Below are positions 9,361-19,539 of a DNA stretch of 64,000 nt, piece by piece (positions within the stretch are counted from its first letter, which is position 1; each line of letters begins with the position of its first letter). Position numbers and translations under genes: made by a program. The stretch is from assembly GCF_019393635.1 (NCBI RefSeq), contig NC_057864.1, forward strand, positions 440,074,322 through 440,138,321. Reading direction: 5' to 3'. The stretch is from Dromiciops gliroides (Eukaryota > Chordata > Mammalia > Microbiotheria > Microbiotheriidae). The notes beneath the pieces are model-generated. The model searched no databases, was not told where the DNA came from, and was given only the letters and a program-made list of their open reading frames with translations.

Positions 9361-9835
9361 CAGAGTGTAGGAAACTATATTTCCTTTCGAATGACCCTAA
9401 GCTTCTCCTTAAAACAGAAAGCTACATTTTTAACATCAGTATTCTTCCAGTGATTCAATATAGCTTTAAATAATGGAATACCACAATTTCCAAAAAATCA
9501 AAATTGTGAGTTACCCAAAGGGTAATGGAAAAACAGATGGTGGGCATAAATTGGCTGAAGTATATTGCCAACAATAAATTGTACTCAAAAAGTCATGTAA
9601 AAGACTCATCAAAGAAGTATGAGGGTATATGAATGGAAAAGGAGTTTGTGCAGTCACGTAGTGAGAGCAGGGGATGACAGATGCACAGCCTGTAGAGGAA
9701 TGTTAAAAGACCTAGAGAAGGCTCCCAGCACATTATGTAGATATACTCCCTATAGGGGAAATTTCAGTGGATGTGGACAAGAGTGGCAGAGGATGGAAAG
9801 ATATGGATAGATTTCAAGGGGATACACACAAAGCC
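9361..9835. other. Non-coding sequence, no recognised element
   Basis: A/T-rich unique sequence with no supported exon or repeat. Confidence 0.4.
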
Positions 9836-10370
9836 ATTGAAGTACTGAATTATTAGGCATAAAGTACTGTGCTGAGCATTGGGCATACCAGGACAGCCAA
9901 GACACAGCCCTGCCACCCAAGCCCGGCTCTCAAGAAACTTACAAGTGAATAGGGAAAAGAAGAGTATGAAAATTATCTCATTCCAGAGAGAATGAGATAA
10001 ATGCAAAAAAAAAAAAAAAAAAAGAGGTTCAGGCCAAAACCTATAAGAAATTTTGAAGAAAGTGAGATTACTTTTCCTAGGCAAAGAATGAGAAGGTTTC
10101 ATGAAAAGAGTAGAGTTTTAAGTAAAAGGAGAAATGTCAATGAATGGAGGGCTGCATGAGCAAAGCTATGATGATGGGGAAGGCAGATTGAGGACCAGAG
10201 TCAGAGAGTAGTCCAGTTGGACTGGAATGAAGGGAATGATGAGAAATAAGTCTACACATGTAGATTGGAGCCATATTATAGATGGCTTGAAATGCCAAAG
10301 TCAGGAATTTCTGCTTTATTTAGAAGATAGTAGGGAAGAAGAGTCACCGAAAAAAAATTTTTTTTTACTG
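9836..10370 (-). mobile_element. Long L2-derived element, antisense
   Basis: AAAGTACTGTGCTGAGCATT, GGGCATACCAGGACAGCC and CTCTCAAGAAACTTACAAG begin it. GGAGGGCTGCATGAGCAAAG, GGAATGAAGGGAATGATGAG and TTATAGATGGCTTGAAATGC correspond to the upstream part seen in other long copies (46500, 47605). A pure A run sits at 10006-10023. Confidence 0.6.
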
Positions 10371-10384
10371 GAAAATGATATAAT

Positions 10385-10545
10385 GATAGTCACAAATTAC
10401 TTTTGTATGGCACTTTAAGGCTTACAAACATTAGACCATTTAATCTCCATAACAGCCCTGTAAGGTAAGCATTATAGGTATTATTACCCCCATTTTACAG
10501 ACACGATCACAGCAGTGTGTTAGGAAGATGACTCAGTTAGTGATG
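10385..10545 (-). mobile_element. MIR, antisense
   Basis: TTTGTATGGCACTTTAAGGC, TTAATCTCCATAACAGCCCT, CCCCCATTTTACAGACACG and GACTCAGTTAGTGATG give a diverged reversed MIR, inserted in the L2-derived element. Confidence 0.65.
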
Positions 10546-11075
10546 TGGAGGGTGAGTTGGAGAGAGAATAGACTAGAGACAGGAAGACCAGTTTAGAGGT
10601 TTTCATAATAATCTAGGTTAGAAGAGTTAAGGGTTTGGGGACAGCTAGGTGGCACAATGGATAAAGCACCAACCCTGGATTCAGGAGGACCTGAGTTCAA
10701 ATCCGATCTCAGACACTTGACACTTACCAGCTGTGTTACCCTGGGCTAGTCACTTAACCCTCATTGCCCTGCAAAGAAGAAGAAGAAGGAGGAGGAGGAG
10801 GAGGAGAAAAAGGAGGAGGAGAAAGAGAAGAAGAGTTAAGGGTTTAAAATAAAAGAAACTGCAGAAATACTGGAAGTTGGGGACTGAATTCTATAGTCAA
10901 TGCAGAGGTTAAAAAACACCCACAATGGAATCTGGCAGCTGATTAGATGGGGAGGGGGGTGGTGAAGGAGACAACAGAGTCAAAGATGATTCCAGGATTA
11001 TGAGACTAAGCCTGGGAAGATGGTGGTGAAACTAGCAAAAAATAGAGACTTCAGAAAGAGAGCCAGGCTTGTCCC
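10546..11075 (-). mobile_element. L2-derived element continued, antisense
   Basis: GAGACAGGAAGACCAGTTTA with CATAATAATCTAGG before the SINE, and CAAAGATGATTCCAGGATTA with AGACTAAGCCTGGGAAGATG after it. This is the segment that follows in full copies of the element at 9836. SINE1 copy 10637-10829 interrupts it. Confidence 0.55.
10637..10829 (+). mobile_element. SINE1-type SINE, 16-bp target duplication, purine-rich tail
   Basis: GGGGACAGCTAGGTGGCACA to CTCATTGCCCTGC, then a 60-bp tail of AAG/GAG repeats that replaced the A tail. The perfect duplication GAAGAGTTAAGGGTTT lies at 10621-10636 and 10830-10845. Confidence 0.95.
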
Positions 11076-11404
11076 TCCACCGGAAGTAGAGCAAAAAGAT
11101 GGGAGAAGCAAAGACTTCTGGGACCAAGAAGGGAACCAAGGCAGGTGATAAGTTTTGTTGGCACATAAAGAATGATATCTAGACCTGGAGCTCACGGTGT
11201 TTACAAGCCAGCAGCTCACTGCCCCCACATTGCTACTGTCAGAGAGGTCATTAGTCAGACACTAACCAAGGCTTTTTCCAGAGCTGGCTCTATTTTTTTT
11301 CTACCTCCAGCAAATGTATCTCATCCTCTGATCCCACCCCACCCTTCAAGCCAGACAAGTTCAGAGTCCTGCTGAAGGGGATAGACATTGTGGCGACCTC
11401 CATT
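11076..11404. other. Unassigned, moderately GC-rich unique sequence
   Basis: No repeat recognised. Sequence around CACGGTGTTTACAAGCCAGC and CTAACCAAGGCTTTTTCC has no decayed-repeat signature. Confidence 0.35.
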
Positions 11405-11875
11405 CACTGCCATTCAAATTAAAACCAAGGCACAGGGAAGTTAAGTGACTTGTCCAGGATCACAGAGCTAGTGTTTGAGGTGGAATTTGAATCCAGATCT
11501 ACCTGTTTCCACATCCAGCCCCATATCAATACTGCCATGTTGCTTCTCTACATAGGTCTCTTCTTTAAAGTCAAATAATGTTCAATAAATTAAAGTAATT
11601 TAAGACAGTGGTTAACCAGTGGTACTGTGAAGCTAAATACCAGCAATAAAGGGCTTAGGGAACATTAACAGGTCATAAAATCAAAGGATTATAGAATGTT
11701 AAGAACTGAAAGGCACCATTTGAGATCATTTTAGCCAACCCCTTCATTTTACAGAGAAGACTGAGGCCCGAGAAAGCTGATTGATTTAGTCAAGATGACC
11801 CAGGTAGCCAGTGGCAGCAACTAAACTAGAACACAGATCTCCTGACTCCCCTGACCCTAGTGTATCCATTCTTTC
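11405..11875 (-). mobile_element. Two MIR-type fragments, antisense
   Basis: First: GGGAAGTTAAGTGACTTGTC and CAGGATCACAGAGCTAGTG (11405-11550). Second: CCCCTTCATTTTACAGAGAA, ACTGAGGCCCGAGAAAGC and CAGATCTCCTGACTCCCCTG (11660-11875). Both follow the reversed MIR core. Confidence 0.6.
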
Positions 11876-12111
11876 CCTGAATGGGAAATTATTGGAGCTG
11901 CCTGAATGAGGAGATTTTAATGGGGACTTAGGGGGTAGATAGCCATAAGGGTCCAGAAGCACAATCTATGACTGAAATGTCCTCAGTCCTTCCCTTTCAC
12001 ACTAAGGGATCCATCAGTCCATTTTTATTTGTTGTCATAAGACCTACTGTGTTCCCTGTATCATTCCAAGCATAGCCATAAGAGGGAAAGAAGAAGGGAA
12101 GGGAGAGGGAT

Positions 12112-12345
12112 GATTGATGGCAGCTAGGTTGCCCAGTGGATAGAGCAATGGCACATGAAGTCATGATAGGAGTTTGAGCTCTGTCTTAGGCATTTCCTAA
12201 CTGTGTGACCCTGGATAAATCACCTAACCTCTCTCAACCTGTTTCCTCAGCTGTAAAAAGCAGGTAATAATAGGACCTACTTTACAGGGTAATTGTAAAT
12301 ATCAAATGAGATAGCATTTTTTGAACCTTAAGGCACAAATGCTAG
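12112..12345 (+). mobile_element. MIR-type SINE with SINE1/MAR1-like head, sense
   Basis: GGCAGCTAGGTTGCCCAGTG, ACTGTGTGACCCTGGATAAA, AACCTGTTTCCTCAGCTG, ATAATAGGACCTACTTTACA and TCAAATGAGATAGCA. The head is like SINE1 and the tail is like MIR. Confidence 0.7.
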
Positions 12346-12349
12346 TGAG

Positions 12350-12600
12350 GATGATGATGAACATTTAAGGAAAGTACAAAAACCTGTCCCTGGAATCTAT
12401 TGAAAAGAAACTGACAAGAAATAGCAAATCACATAGCAGTGATTTTAAGAGCAATTGGATTTCAAAGACATGAGAGATAGGCAAAGGCTAGAGTAGTCTG
12501 GGAAACCTTACTGGAGGAGAGAGTATTTAACTAGTCTTTGAAGGATTGACAAAATTTAGATAAGGGAGAAGGGAAGAAAAGAGAGCATTGCAGTTGTAGT
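12350..12600 (-). mobile_element. L2-derived fragment, antisense (weak)
   Basis: GGAAACCTTACTGGAGGAGA and TAACTAGTCTTTGAAGGATT resemble the internal part of the long L2-derived copies. Highly diverged. Confidence 0.4.
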
Positions 12601-12734
12601 ACCCTCTCCCTTTCCTTCAGTCTGCCTCTCTCCCCACCCTTCCTTCAATTGGAGTAGTTGGGATTGGGAGTAGAATGGTACATGAAGATATATATTAGCA
12701 GAAAGCCCAGGGGGAGGCACTCAAAAGAGCAAAA

Positions 12735-12889
12735 TGGCGGCGGGGGGGGCAGCTAGGTGGTGGATAAAGTACCGGCCCTAGATTCAGGAGGACCTGAGTT
12801 CAAATCCAACCTCAGACACTTGACACTAGCTGTGTGAGCCTGGGCAAGTCACTTAACCCTCATTGCCCTGCAAACCAACCCCCCCCCAA
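12735..12889 (+). mobile_element. SINE1-type SINE, internally deleted, 12-bp target duplication
   Basis: CAGCTAGGTGGTGGATAAAG lacks the CACAGT of the consensus head, and the CTTACT block is also missing. The tail is C-rich, then A. Duplication AAAAGAGCAAAA lies at 12723-12734 and 12890-12901. Confidence 0.95.
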
Positions 12890-12901
12890 AAAAGAGCAAA
12901 A

Positions 12902-13939
12902 GGGACCTATGGACAATGGTGGTGAGGTGCCTTGCCAAGGCTAGCTTGCCAATTCCACTTGCCTTACTCTATGATGGGTTAGCTTTGGTAAGGCAAAGTC
13001 AGCAATCCACTCCAGTGATCAGAGAGTCAAGGAAAGACATGTACCAACCTTCCTGAATTCCAGTTCATACTGAACCCATATCTCATGTGTACCCTAAGTG
13101 AGACAAGACCTTGACTCTAAAGTTTCTAAGTCCATGCCTAATGAATGGTCCTATGGGAACTGTGAATTGAGCATCATACAGTTACTCTGTCATTGCTGTT
13201 TGCCTGCTAAAAGCAAGACTCAGTATGCATATGTACTCAAACTCCTGGATCCTGATCCATCTAATAGCTGGGGAATGGGGGAAAGGCAATTCTCGAATTT
13301 AGCAGAGCTATGTGCTTGTAGCTACTGGACAGATATTAATTATTATGACTGTCGTATTATTACATACTGTTTATTTACTAATTGATTCTGTGCTAAGAAG
13401 AATATATATACACACAGCATTCTAGCATGTTCTGGCTTCCATAGAGAAGTGGCATCATGATGCCAAAGTACCATGACTATAGCTCAATGAAATACAACAC
13501 ATTCAAAAGGAGGCAGGGTTGGCCAAGGGGCAGGGATGCAGAGCTGAGTGCTAATTGGTAGATTCTCAAATCTGTATACCCTTAAACAATAAGGAGCACC
13601 AATCAATAGAGAGAGGCTGAGTTAGAAAGGGATAGAAGGTCCCTGATTCTCTGGTAACCAAAGAGGGTAGCCATTTATTCAACACTGCCTCCCCAGTAAC
13701 TCATATCAAAACTGCCAAGATAAGCTTGGGGTTCTCTAGTGTGTCTAGCACCACCTGGTGGCTAAACAGACTGAAAAAATAAGAGTTAGGATTAAGGGAG
13801 GTAGATAGATGCTGGGGGTGGGGGCAGGGGCGGGTGGGGGATACATTTGCTCAATACCTGTAGAGAAACTTGTACTCCAAGACAGAGCAGGAAGGTAAAA
13901 ACTAGTAATATGAACACCAGAAACTCTAGCCAGTGGCCT
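12902..13939. other. Unassigned unique sequence, about 1 kb
   Basis: No repeat or exon recognised. A 95-codon open frame at 13098-13385 has no domain signature, and a G-rich run lies near 13812-13841. Confidence 0.35.
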
Positions 13940-14305
13940 AGCATCCGGTAATAATAGCTCACGTTTTGTATAGCATTTTTTTTTGTGAGGCAATTGACTT
14001 GCCCAGGGTCACACAGCTAGTAAGTGTCAAGTGTCTGAGGCTGGATTTGAACTCAGGTCCTCCTGAGTCCAGGGCCAGTGCTCTATCCACTTCACCACCT
14101 AGCTGCCCCTGTATAGCAGTTAGAAGTTCCTAAAGCATTTTCCTCACAACAATCATGGGAAACAGGCAGTTTAAATAACATTGTCCCAATTGTTTAGAAG
14201 AGGTTCAAGGTTAAACGATTTCCTCATTGTCAATCAGTTACAGTCAGGCCTGAGATTCAAACCCAGGTGCCCCAGCTTCAAGTCTAGTGCCTGCCCTGCT
14301 CTAAG
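13940..14305 (-). mobile_element. MIR, antisense, split by a SINE1 copy
   Basis: TAATAATAGCTCACGTTTTG before, and CTAAAGCATTTTCCTCACAA, CAATCATGGGAAACAGGC and TTCAAACCCAGGTGCCCCAG after the insertion give the reversed MIR order. Confidence 0.65.
13976..14109 (-). mobile_element. SINE1-type SINE, antisense, 9-bp target duplication
   Basis: T run, GTGAGGCAATTGACTTGCCC (lacking the usual GGGGTTAAGT block) to CACCTAGCTGCCCC. Duplication TGTATAGCA at 13967-13975 and 14110-14118, in the MIR. Confidence 0.9.
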
Positions 14306-14339
14306 TAGGCTACCCAGTTAGATACTTACTTGAGTGTTA

Positions 14340-14515
14340 CATTAAGAGAGTGGTAGAAAGTAATGGGTGTTCCCTCACTGGAGAATTTCAGATAAAGCCT
14401 GGGATGACCACTGGTTATGTACTTTTTAGACAGGATTCTGATTCAGTTATGGGTGGGACCAGATGGGCTCTGAGGTCCCTTGTAACTGAGATCCTAAGAT
14501 TCTGTGAAGGTTTTT
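14340..14515 (+). mobile_element. CR1/L3 LINE 3' end, sense
   Basis: GTGTTCCCTCACTGGAGAAT, CTGGGATGACCACTGGTTAT, GGGACCAGATGGGCTCTGAG and GTCCCTTGTAACTGAGATCC, then TAAGATTCTGTG, match the CR1/L3 end including the octamer-like terminus. Confidence 0.75.
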
Positions 14516-14865
14516 TTTTAATGAACCAAATAGCCAGTGGGCTCAGAAAGTGTCTCTTCCTGAGGTCACAAGTCAATTATCAAAAGGCCCTCTTGAGCCT
14601 AACCCAACCCAAGAGGAAAACCTATTTAAGCCATCTTGACTTCCATCTACCCCAAGTTTTCACCCCTTCTCTGTCCCCTTTTCCCCCAAAGAAGTTCTTT
14701 AATGACAAGGTAAATAATACACATGATCTCTCTAACAAGGTCTTATAGATTTATAGGATGAGGGCAGAGATGTAACTTGGGCAATAAACATTTTCCATCT
14801 GGAAGCTGCTTTTCTCCTTCTACCAGTTCTGGGTTTCTTGTGATGCTGGTTCATAAATGATTCAG
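14516..14865. other. Non-coding sequence, no recognised element
   Basis: Nothing assignable. A possible exon-like frame at 14350-14748 starts inside the CR1 repeat and is not supported. Confidence 0.35.
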
Positions 14866-15040
14866 GCCCTACTTTTTGCAAGGCAGTAAAACTCTCTTGT
14901 CCCTTTGCTTGGTAGCATAAACAGCAGCTTGATGCTAGAATTTAATACCCAGTAAAACTTTCAGGTTGACAAACAAAGGCAACATAATAAAGATAACCCA
15001 AATGCCATGGTCAACCAATGGTATCTGCCAGGCTGGTGGC
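14866..15040 (+). repeat. Direct repeat copy A (175 bp), unassigned family
   Basis: From GCCCTACTTTTTGCAAGGCA through CTCTTGTCCCTTTGCTTGG, GATGCTAGAATTTAATACCC and AATGCCATGGTCAACCAATG. It matches 16066-16240 along its whole length with scattered substitutions and small indels. I do not recognise the family. It could be an LTR fragment or a local duplication. Confidence 0.8.
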
Positions 15041-15359
15041 ATTGTGCAAGCAGAAGGTGGGGGCTAGGACTGAAGGAAGGACTAAGAACTTCCACTGGGG
15101 AAGGGACTTCCTGGAAGAGAGTGCTAGCACAACACACACAAAAATTGTTAAGAACCTACTGTGTGCAGTCTTGTGCTAGGAGCCTATAGAATTACCAAGT
15201 TTAGTTAAAACCTAATGTCTCATAATTTTCATTCTCCCTTTTTCCTGGGTTTTAGTTTAAGAGTAAAAAAAAAAAACCCTCTTCCCATAGGGAAGGAGAT
15301 TAGGGAATGGCTAGGGAGGAGTAACCTAGACCATACAGAAGTTGGGGTAAGTAAGAGGA
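15041..15359. other. Non-coding sequence, possible short L2 remnant
   Basis: AAGAACCTACTGTGTGCAGT near 15150 resembles the L2 end reversed. Nothing else is assignable. Confidence 0.3.
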
Positions 15360-15700
15360 AATAACCTTTTCACCCACATCACATAACACCACACCACCAC
15401 TCCTACCCAAGTCTAATCCATCATTCTCATGATGATGGTTCAAATCTTTGAGGAAAACTAGCATGTTTCTCCTAAGTCTTCTCTTCTTCAAGCTGAACAT
15501 CCCCAGTTCCTTTGACCAATGCTCATATGGTATGAACCCAAGGTCCCCCACCATACTGGTTCCTTGCTTTCCTTTGAATGTTCTCTTACTTCTCAATATC
15601 TTTTCTAAAACGTAATAAGCATAACTGAATAAAATACTCCTGATGGGGCCTGACCAAGACAAAGGAACTATGCATTCCCCCATAGCCATCCTGGAGTTAG
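15360..15700 (-). mobile_element. CR1/L3 LINE fragment, antisense
   Basis: TTCTCCTAAGTCTTCTCTTC, AAGCTGAACATCCCCAGTTC, CAATGCTCATATGGTATGAA, ACCATACTGGTTCCTTGC and ATACTCCTGATGGGGCCTGA are typical of CR1-class LINE ORF2 C-terminal sequence read in reverse. A 129-codon minus-strand frame here is part of this relic, not a gene. Confidence 0.75.
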
Positions 15701-15729
15701 AAGGAGTTGATATTCTACAATGACTTTTG

Positions 15730-16050
15730 CCACTGTCCCTAAGACTTTAAGCAGTATAACAGTCTTCTACTCAAGGACCCCCAGTGGCTACCCGTTGCTG
15801 GCCAGATCAAGTATAAATTCCTAACCCTAGAATTTAAGGTCCTTCACAATTTGATACTAACCTTTGACAGTCATATAACATACTCCTCCCCCTTACAATC
15901 TTATGTCATACTCCTCCCTTCATACATTCTGCATTCGGAGCAAACTGAACTGTTCCCCACAATGCGTTCTCATTCATCTTCCTTATCACTTCTGGGGTTT
16001 TATTCATGCTATTTGACAGAATCCCATCTCAACCATCACATAGGACAAGA
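15730..16050 (+). mobile_element. L2 LINE fragment, sense
   Basis: CCCCCAGTGGCTACCCGTTG, TTCCTAACCCTAGAATTTAA and GGTCCTTCACAATTTGATAC, then CCTTACAATCTTATGTCATA and GCATTCGGAGCAAACTGAAC, follow the C-terminal L2 sequence. Confidence 0.7.
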
Positions 16051-16065
16051 AGACCTACTTTTTAG

Positions 16066-16240
16066 ACCCTACTTTTTTGCAAAGCAGTAAAACTCTCTTG
16101 TCCCTTTGCTTGGTAGTTTAAACAGCAGTCTGATGCTAGAATTTAATACCCAGTAAAACTTTCAGGTTCACAAAAAAGGCAACATAGTAAAGAAAACCCA
16201 AATGCCATGGTCAGCCAGTGGTGTCTTTCAGGATGATGGT
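16066..16240 (+). repeat. Direct repeat copy B (175 bp)
   Basis: Second copy of the segment at 14866-15040, 1.2 kb downstream in the same direction. Differences include TTTTTTGC versus TTTTTGC and GTTCACAAAAAAGG versus GTTGACAAACAAAGG. Confidence 0.8.
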
Positions 16241-16334
16241 CCTGGAAATGGAACAGAGCTATGGGACAGTGGGTGCATAATATTACACATACATGTTGAA
16301 CAAAGTTCACTTAATAAGGGTTCAACAGTAGGAG

Positions 16335-16510
16335 GGTATGAATAAATGAATAAATGAGCATTAATTGAATGCTCACTATGTTCCAGGCACTATACTAAGC
16401 ACTAGACATACAAATACAAAAGTGAAAGTGGAGTACCTGTCCTCAAAGAGTTTACATTCTAATGGTGGAAGGCAACACACAAAGAGGAACTAGAGTAGAA
16501 ATGCACAACG
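16335..16510 (-). mobile_element. L2 3' end, antisense
   Basis: TAATTGAATGCTCACTATGT, TCCAGGCACTATACTAAGCA, CCTCAAAGAGTTTACATTCT and AATGGTGG follow the reversed L2 terminus. Confidence 0.7.
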
Positions 16511-16839
16511 GTGACATGCCCTGGAAATGGCAGAAAAGTGTCCTGGCCCCATGGTTCTGGTCAAAATAAGGCCAAAGCTCAGCTATCAGAGTTCAGGGGC
16601 CCAGGGACAGAGTTCATGTTCCAAGAGTGGGATGGCCACAGTGCAGATGGTAGTTTGGAAATCACTGGAAGTATATTAGGAAAAGACTGTAGCAACAAAA
16701 GGCATCAATAAAACTTATTTTAAAAGAAAGGAAATAAAACAGCACTCAGCTTCAATAGCCTGGACTAGGCAGTTGCTATTTTATCACTTCATTATTTTTA
16801 TATTCCCTTTCAAAACCATCCAGGCTACTCAATTTCCTC
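16511..16839. other. Non-coding sequence, no recognised element
   Basis: Unassigned. It holds AAAAGGCATCAATAAAACTT near 16697, also seen near 2780. Confidence 0.35.
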
Positions 16840-17150
16840 ATAATAATAATTCACATTTATAAAAGCACTTTAAGCTTTATAATGTTTTCTCCACAACGCT
16901 GCAAGTTAGATAGAATAAGTGTTATTATTCCCATTTTACAGAGGAGTAAAGTGACCAAGCAAGGTCATAAAACTAGTAAGTGGCACTGACAGTCTTGAAC
17001 TTATGTCCCCTGCCTCCAAGTCTGATATTTTTTGATCACATCATGCTACTGTCAGAATCACAAAGGTTAAACTATTAGGTGGCAAAGTCAGGATTTGAAC
17101 CCAGACCTCCCTACTCAAGTCCAATGCTGCATTTCAATGAGATGAGGAGG
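16840..17150 (-). mobile_element. MIR copies, antisense
   Basis: TAATTCACATTTATAAAAGC, GTTATTATTCCCATTTTACA and GCAAGGTCATAAAACTAGTA form one reversed MIR. AAAGTCAGGATTTGAACCCA with GACCTCCCTACTCAAGTCCA is the end of a second. Confidence 0.7.
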
Positions 17151-17159
17151 AGCAGACTG

Positions 17160-17645
17160 AAAGGCCATGTGATTAAAAAGAGTTGGCTGTTGTCCTTTGT
17201 TCTCGAGACAAAATGCCAAAGATAAATGTCAAAATGACATCCCTATGTTGGGGTCAAGGTACAGTGTGTCCATCTATGGCTGCTTAGATCAATACATTCT
17301 CAGAAGGCTCCCCTACAGGTACAAATTGTCCATATAAACATTTGGAGTGGAGATGGCTCTAAATTTGTTCATCTCATGTTTCTTTTGAGCTCCAACAATT
17401 CTACTTTACTCATAGAGCACAGTGCTTTCTTTTATGTGGGTGTGCCATGCTGGGTGGTCCTGTGCCTTTGTCTCCCATGACAAGCAATAAATTCCAAAGT
17501 TTTTCAGATACCTTGAAAGTGTCCTTGTATTGCTTCTTCTGACTTCTGTGTGAATGCTTGACTTGTGTGAATTCTCCATAAAACAGTCTTTTAGGCAAAC
17601 AGATGTCTAGCTCCCAGCTAGAGCCCCGCAAAGAATTTTGTTCCA
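17160..17645 (-). mobile_element. RTE-class LINE, ORF2 C-terminus and 3' tail, antisense
   Basis: The minus strand (17631 to 17410) reads LPKRLFYGEFTQVKHSH, QKKQYKDTFKV and a tail with GPPSMAHPHK. This follows the C-terminal pattern L-P-K-x-L-F-Y-G-E ... Y-K-D-T-L-K-V-S-L-K of a marsupial LINE I take to be RTE. Nearer 17160 the reversed tail TTGTCCTTTGTTCTCGAGAC is the 3' end type seen on the SINE at 33853. It is a dead fragment. Confidence 0.6.
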
Positions 17646-17849
17646 GTTAGACTATAACCAGACCCAACATTAACTGAGGAATATTTAGATTTGGTGTCAC
17701 GGAGCATACAGACCAGCACTTTAGAATTCATTTTTTTAAAACCCTCTGGCTCTATCACATAGTAAAGCATTCTATTAGGTAGACAAACATAGACTTATAG
17801 AACAAGAAGATACTTGGGAAAATTGTTTCCTAGGGACACATTCATTTCC

Positions 17850-18060
17850 CAAGCATCATCATGGGAAGGAGGTGGAAAAAGTGGAGAGTATCCAGAGGAT
17901 GATGACCATGGGGGTGGTGAAAGGACTGAAAACTACTGTAGGAAGATTGGATGAAAGAATTTAAGTTTTTTAGCCTGGAGAAGGGAAGACTTAGAGGAAA
18001 TGTGATTTCTTCAAAAATTTGAAGGACAGTCATGTCAAAGAGAGATCAGACTTCAGTCCA
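17850..18060 (+). mobile_element. CR1/L3 LINE fragment, sense
   Basis: GGAGAGTATCCAGAGGATGA, CATGGGGGTGGTGAAAGGAC, TTTAGCCTGGAGAAGGGAAG and AATTTGAAGGACAGTCATGT fit CR1/L3. Confidence 0.75.
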
Positions 18061-18320
18061 ACTCAATTAAAAAACATGAAGTGGGGGCAGCTAGGTGGCG
18101 CAGTGGATAGAGCACCGGCCCTGGAGCCAGGAAGACCTGAGTTCAAATCTGACCTCAGACAATTAACACTTACTAGCTGTGTGACCCTGGGCAAGTCACT
18201 TAACCCCAATTGCCCAGTCCCCCCCCCCAAAAAAAAAAAACATGAAGCGCTTACTATAGGGAAAACATAAGGGCTAGGAAGACAGAAAGAAGCTGATCCT
18301 GCGCTCAGAGAGTTCATATT
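18061..18320 (-). mobile_element. L2 3' end, antisense, split by a SINE1 copy
   Basis: AACTCAATTAAAAAACATG before, and GAAGCGCTTACTATAGGG with CTGCGCTCAGAGAGTTCATA after the SINE, give the reversed L2 end. Confidence 0.6.
18082..18234 (+). mobile_element. SINE1-type SINE, 13-bp target duplication
   Basis: GGGGGCAGCTAGGTGGCGCA to CCAATTGCCC, with a C run before the A tail. AAAAAACATGAAG at 18069-18081 and 18235-18247. Confidence 0.95.
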
Positions 18321-18479
18321 CTGCTGTAAGCTTATTTACATTTGGATTTGCTCTGTTTGACTCCAGAAGACAGGGCTAAGAGGACTAGGAGAAAGTTAAA
18401 AAGAGAGGCTTGTGCTCGTAGTAGGAGCAATATCCAAAGTCCTACCCAAAGACAGCCTAGACTAGTTTGTTCCTTAAAA

Positions 18480-18600
18480 GGAAAGAAGGGAAGAAACAAG
18501 CATTGATGAAGCACTGTGAGGTCTGTGCTAAGCACTAGAGATACAAATATAAACAAAGATAAACAGACAAATATAAACAAAGCTGGAAAATTACATACAA
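18480..18600 (-). mobile_element. L2 3' end, antisense (diverged)
   Basis: CAAGCATTGATGAAGCACTG, then GTCTGTGCTAAGCACTAGAG and ATACAAATATAAACAAAG. The following purine-rich sequence to about 18850 may be its continuation. Confidence 0.5.
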
Positions 18601-19269
18601 AAGGAAACTGGAAGAAAAAAGGAGAGGGCATGGTTTGGAAGTCAGAAAAAAGGTTAGAAGGGGAATGAAGGCTGGCTTGGGCCTCCCAAAAAATGGAGGC
18701 CCCAGGAGCAATTCACCAATGGGAAAAGAGGACAGGCCACACAGAGAGATTTTCCAAGGTGACCAGGATGGAGAGGGGGCTGGATGTTGCAGAGTGAGAA
18801 GGACCTCTAAGCTGAGGGAAGTTCCAGGATGAGACAGTAGCAAAGACATGATTTTGAAGTCTAGAAGTCAGGAACAGAGCCAGAAGAGGAATAATACTGT
18901 CCTCAAGACTTATTGGCCCAATTAAAGTGTTCGGGGGGAAGGGGGGGACTAAGCTTCAAACCACTGACTTAGCTTCCTCATGGCCAAAGCATAAAGGCAT
19001 ACTCATGAGGAATCAGGGATTTCTCCCTTAGACATCTGACCAGCAGACCAACGTAGGCAGCACCAAAGCAAGGAAGCTTTACCGGAATGAATCAATGCCT
19101 CATGCTTGCTGAATAAACTTTCTTTTTTATGGCTAAGTAAGCCTTTTGTTAACTGTTAAATAGTCCATAAATGCCTTGTTCCCAAAGCTGAAGATAGGAC
19201 TGAAACAGGCCCAACCTACAAGACAATGCCTTCCCTCTATTTATTATTTCCTATTTTTCTGGACACAGT
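18601..19269. other. Unassigned, with a possible LTR-like 3' end
   Basis: No firm family. The end GCTTGCTGAATAAACTTTCT has the look of an LTR or transcript polyadenylation region, but no partner or TG...CA boundary was found. Confidence 0.3.
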
Positions 19270-19490
19270 TTTGCTGTTGTTGTCCAGTCATTCCAGTTGT
19301 GTCTGACTCTTCATGACCCATTTGAGGTTTGCTTGGCAAAGATAAAGAAGTGGTTTGCCATTTCAGATGAGGAACTGAGACAAATAGGAGTTAAATGACT
19401 TGCCCAGGGCCACACAGCTAATGTCTGAGACTAGATTTAAATCTAGTTCCTCCTGATTCCAAGCCTTGTCCTCTCTCCACTGTGTATACC
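19270..19490 (-). mobile_element. MAR1-type SINE, antisense
   Basis: TTGCTGTTGTTGTCCAGTCA (RTE tail reversed), GTGTCTGACTCTTCATGACC, TTGGCAAAGATAAAG, ATGAGGAACTGAGACAAATA and GACTTGCCCAGGGCCACACA. It precedes a GT microsatellite. Confidence 0.85.
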
Positions 19491-19495
19491 TTGCA

Positions 19496-19515
19496 TGTGT
19501 GTGTGTGTGTGTGTA
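19496..19515. repeat. (GT)n microsatellite
   Basis: Short uninterrupted GT run after the MAR1 copy. Confidence 0.9.
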
Positions 19516-19539
19516 TCTTACTTTGCATTTATTTGTGTG

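Noticed and set aside
14350..14748. 132-codon plus-strand open frame
   Set aside because: Starts inside a CR1/L3 3' end and runs into unique DNA without any conserved motif.
15300..15689. 129-codon minus-strand open frame
   Set aside because: Lies within the antisense CR1/L3 fragment and is a fossil of its ORF2 C-terminus, not a host gene.
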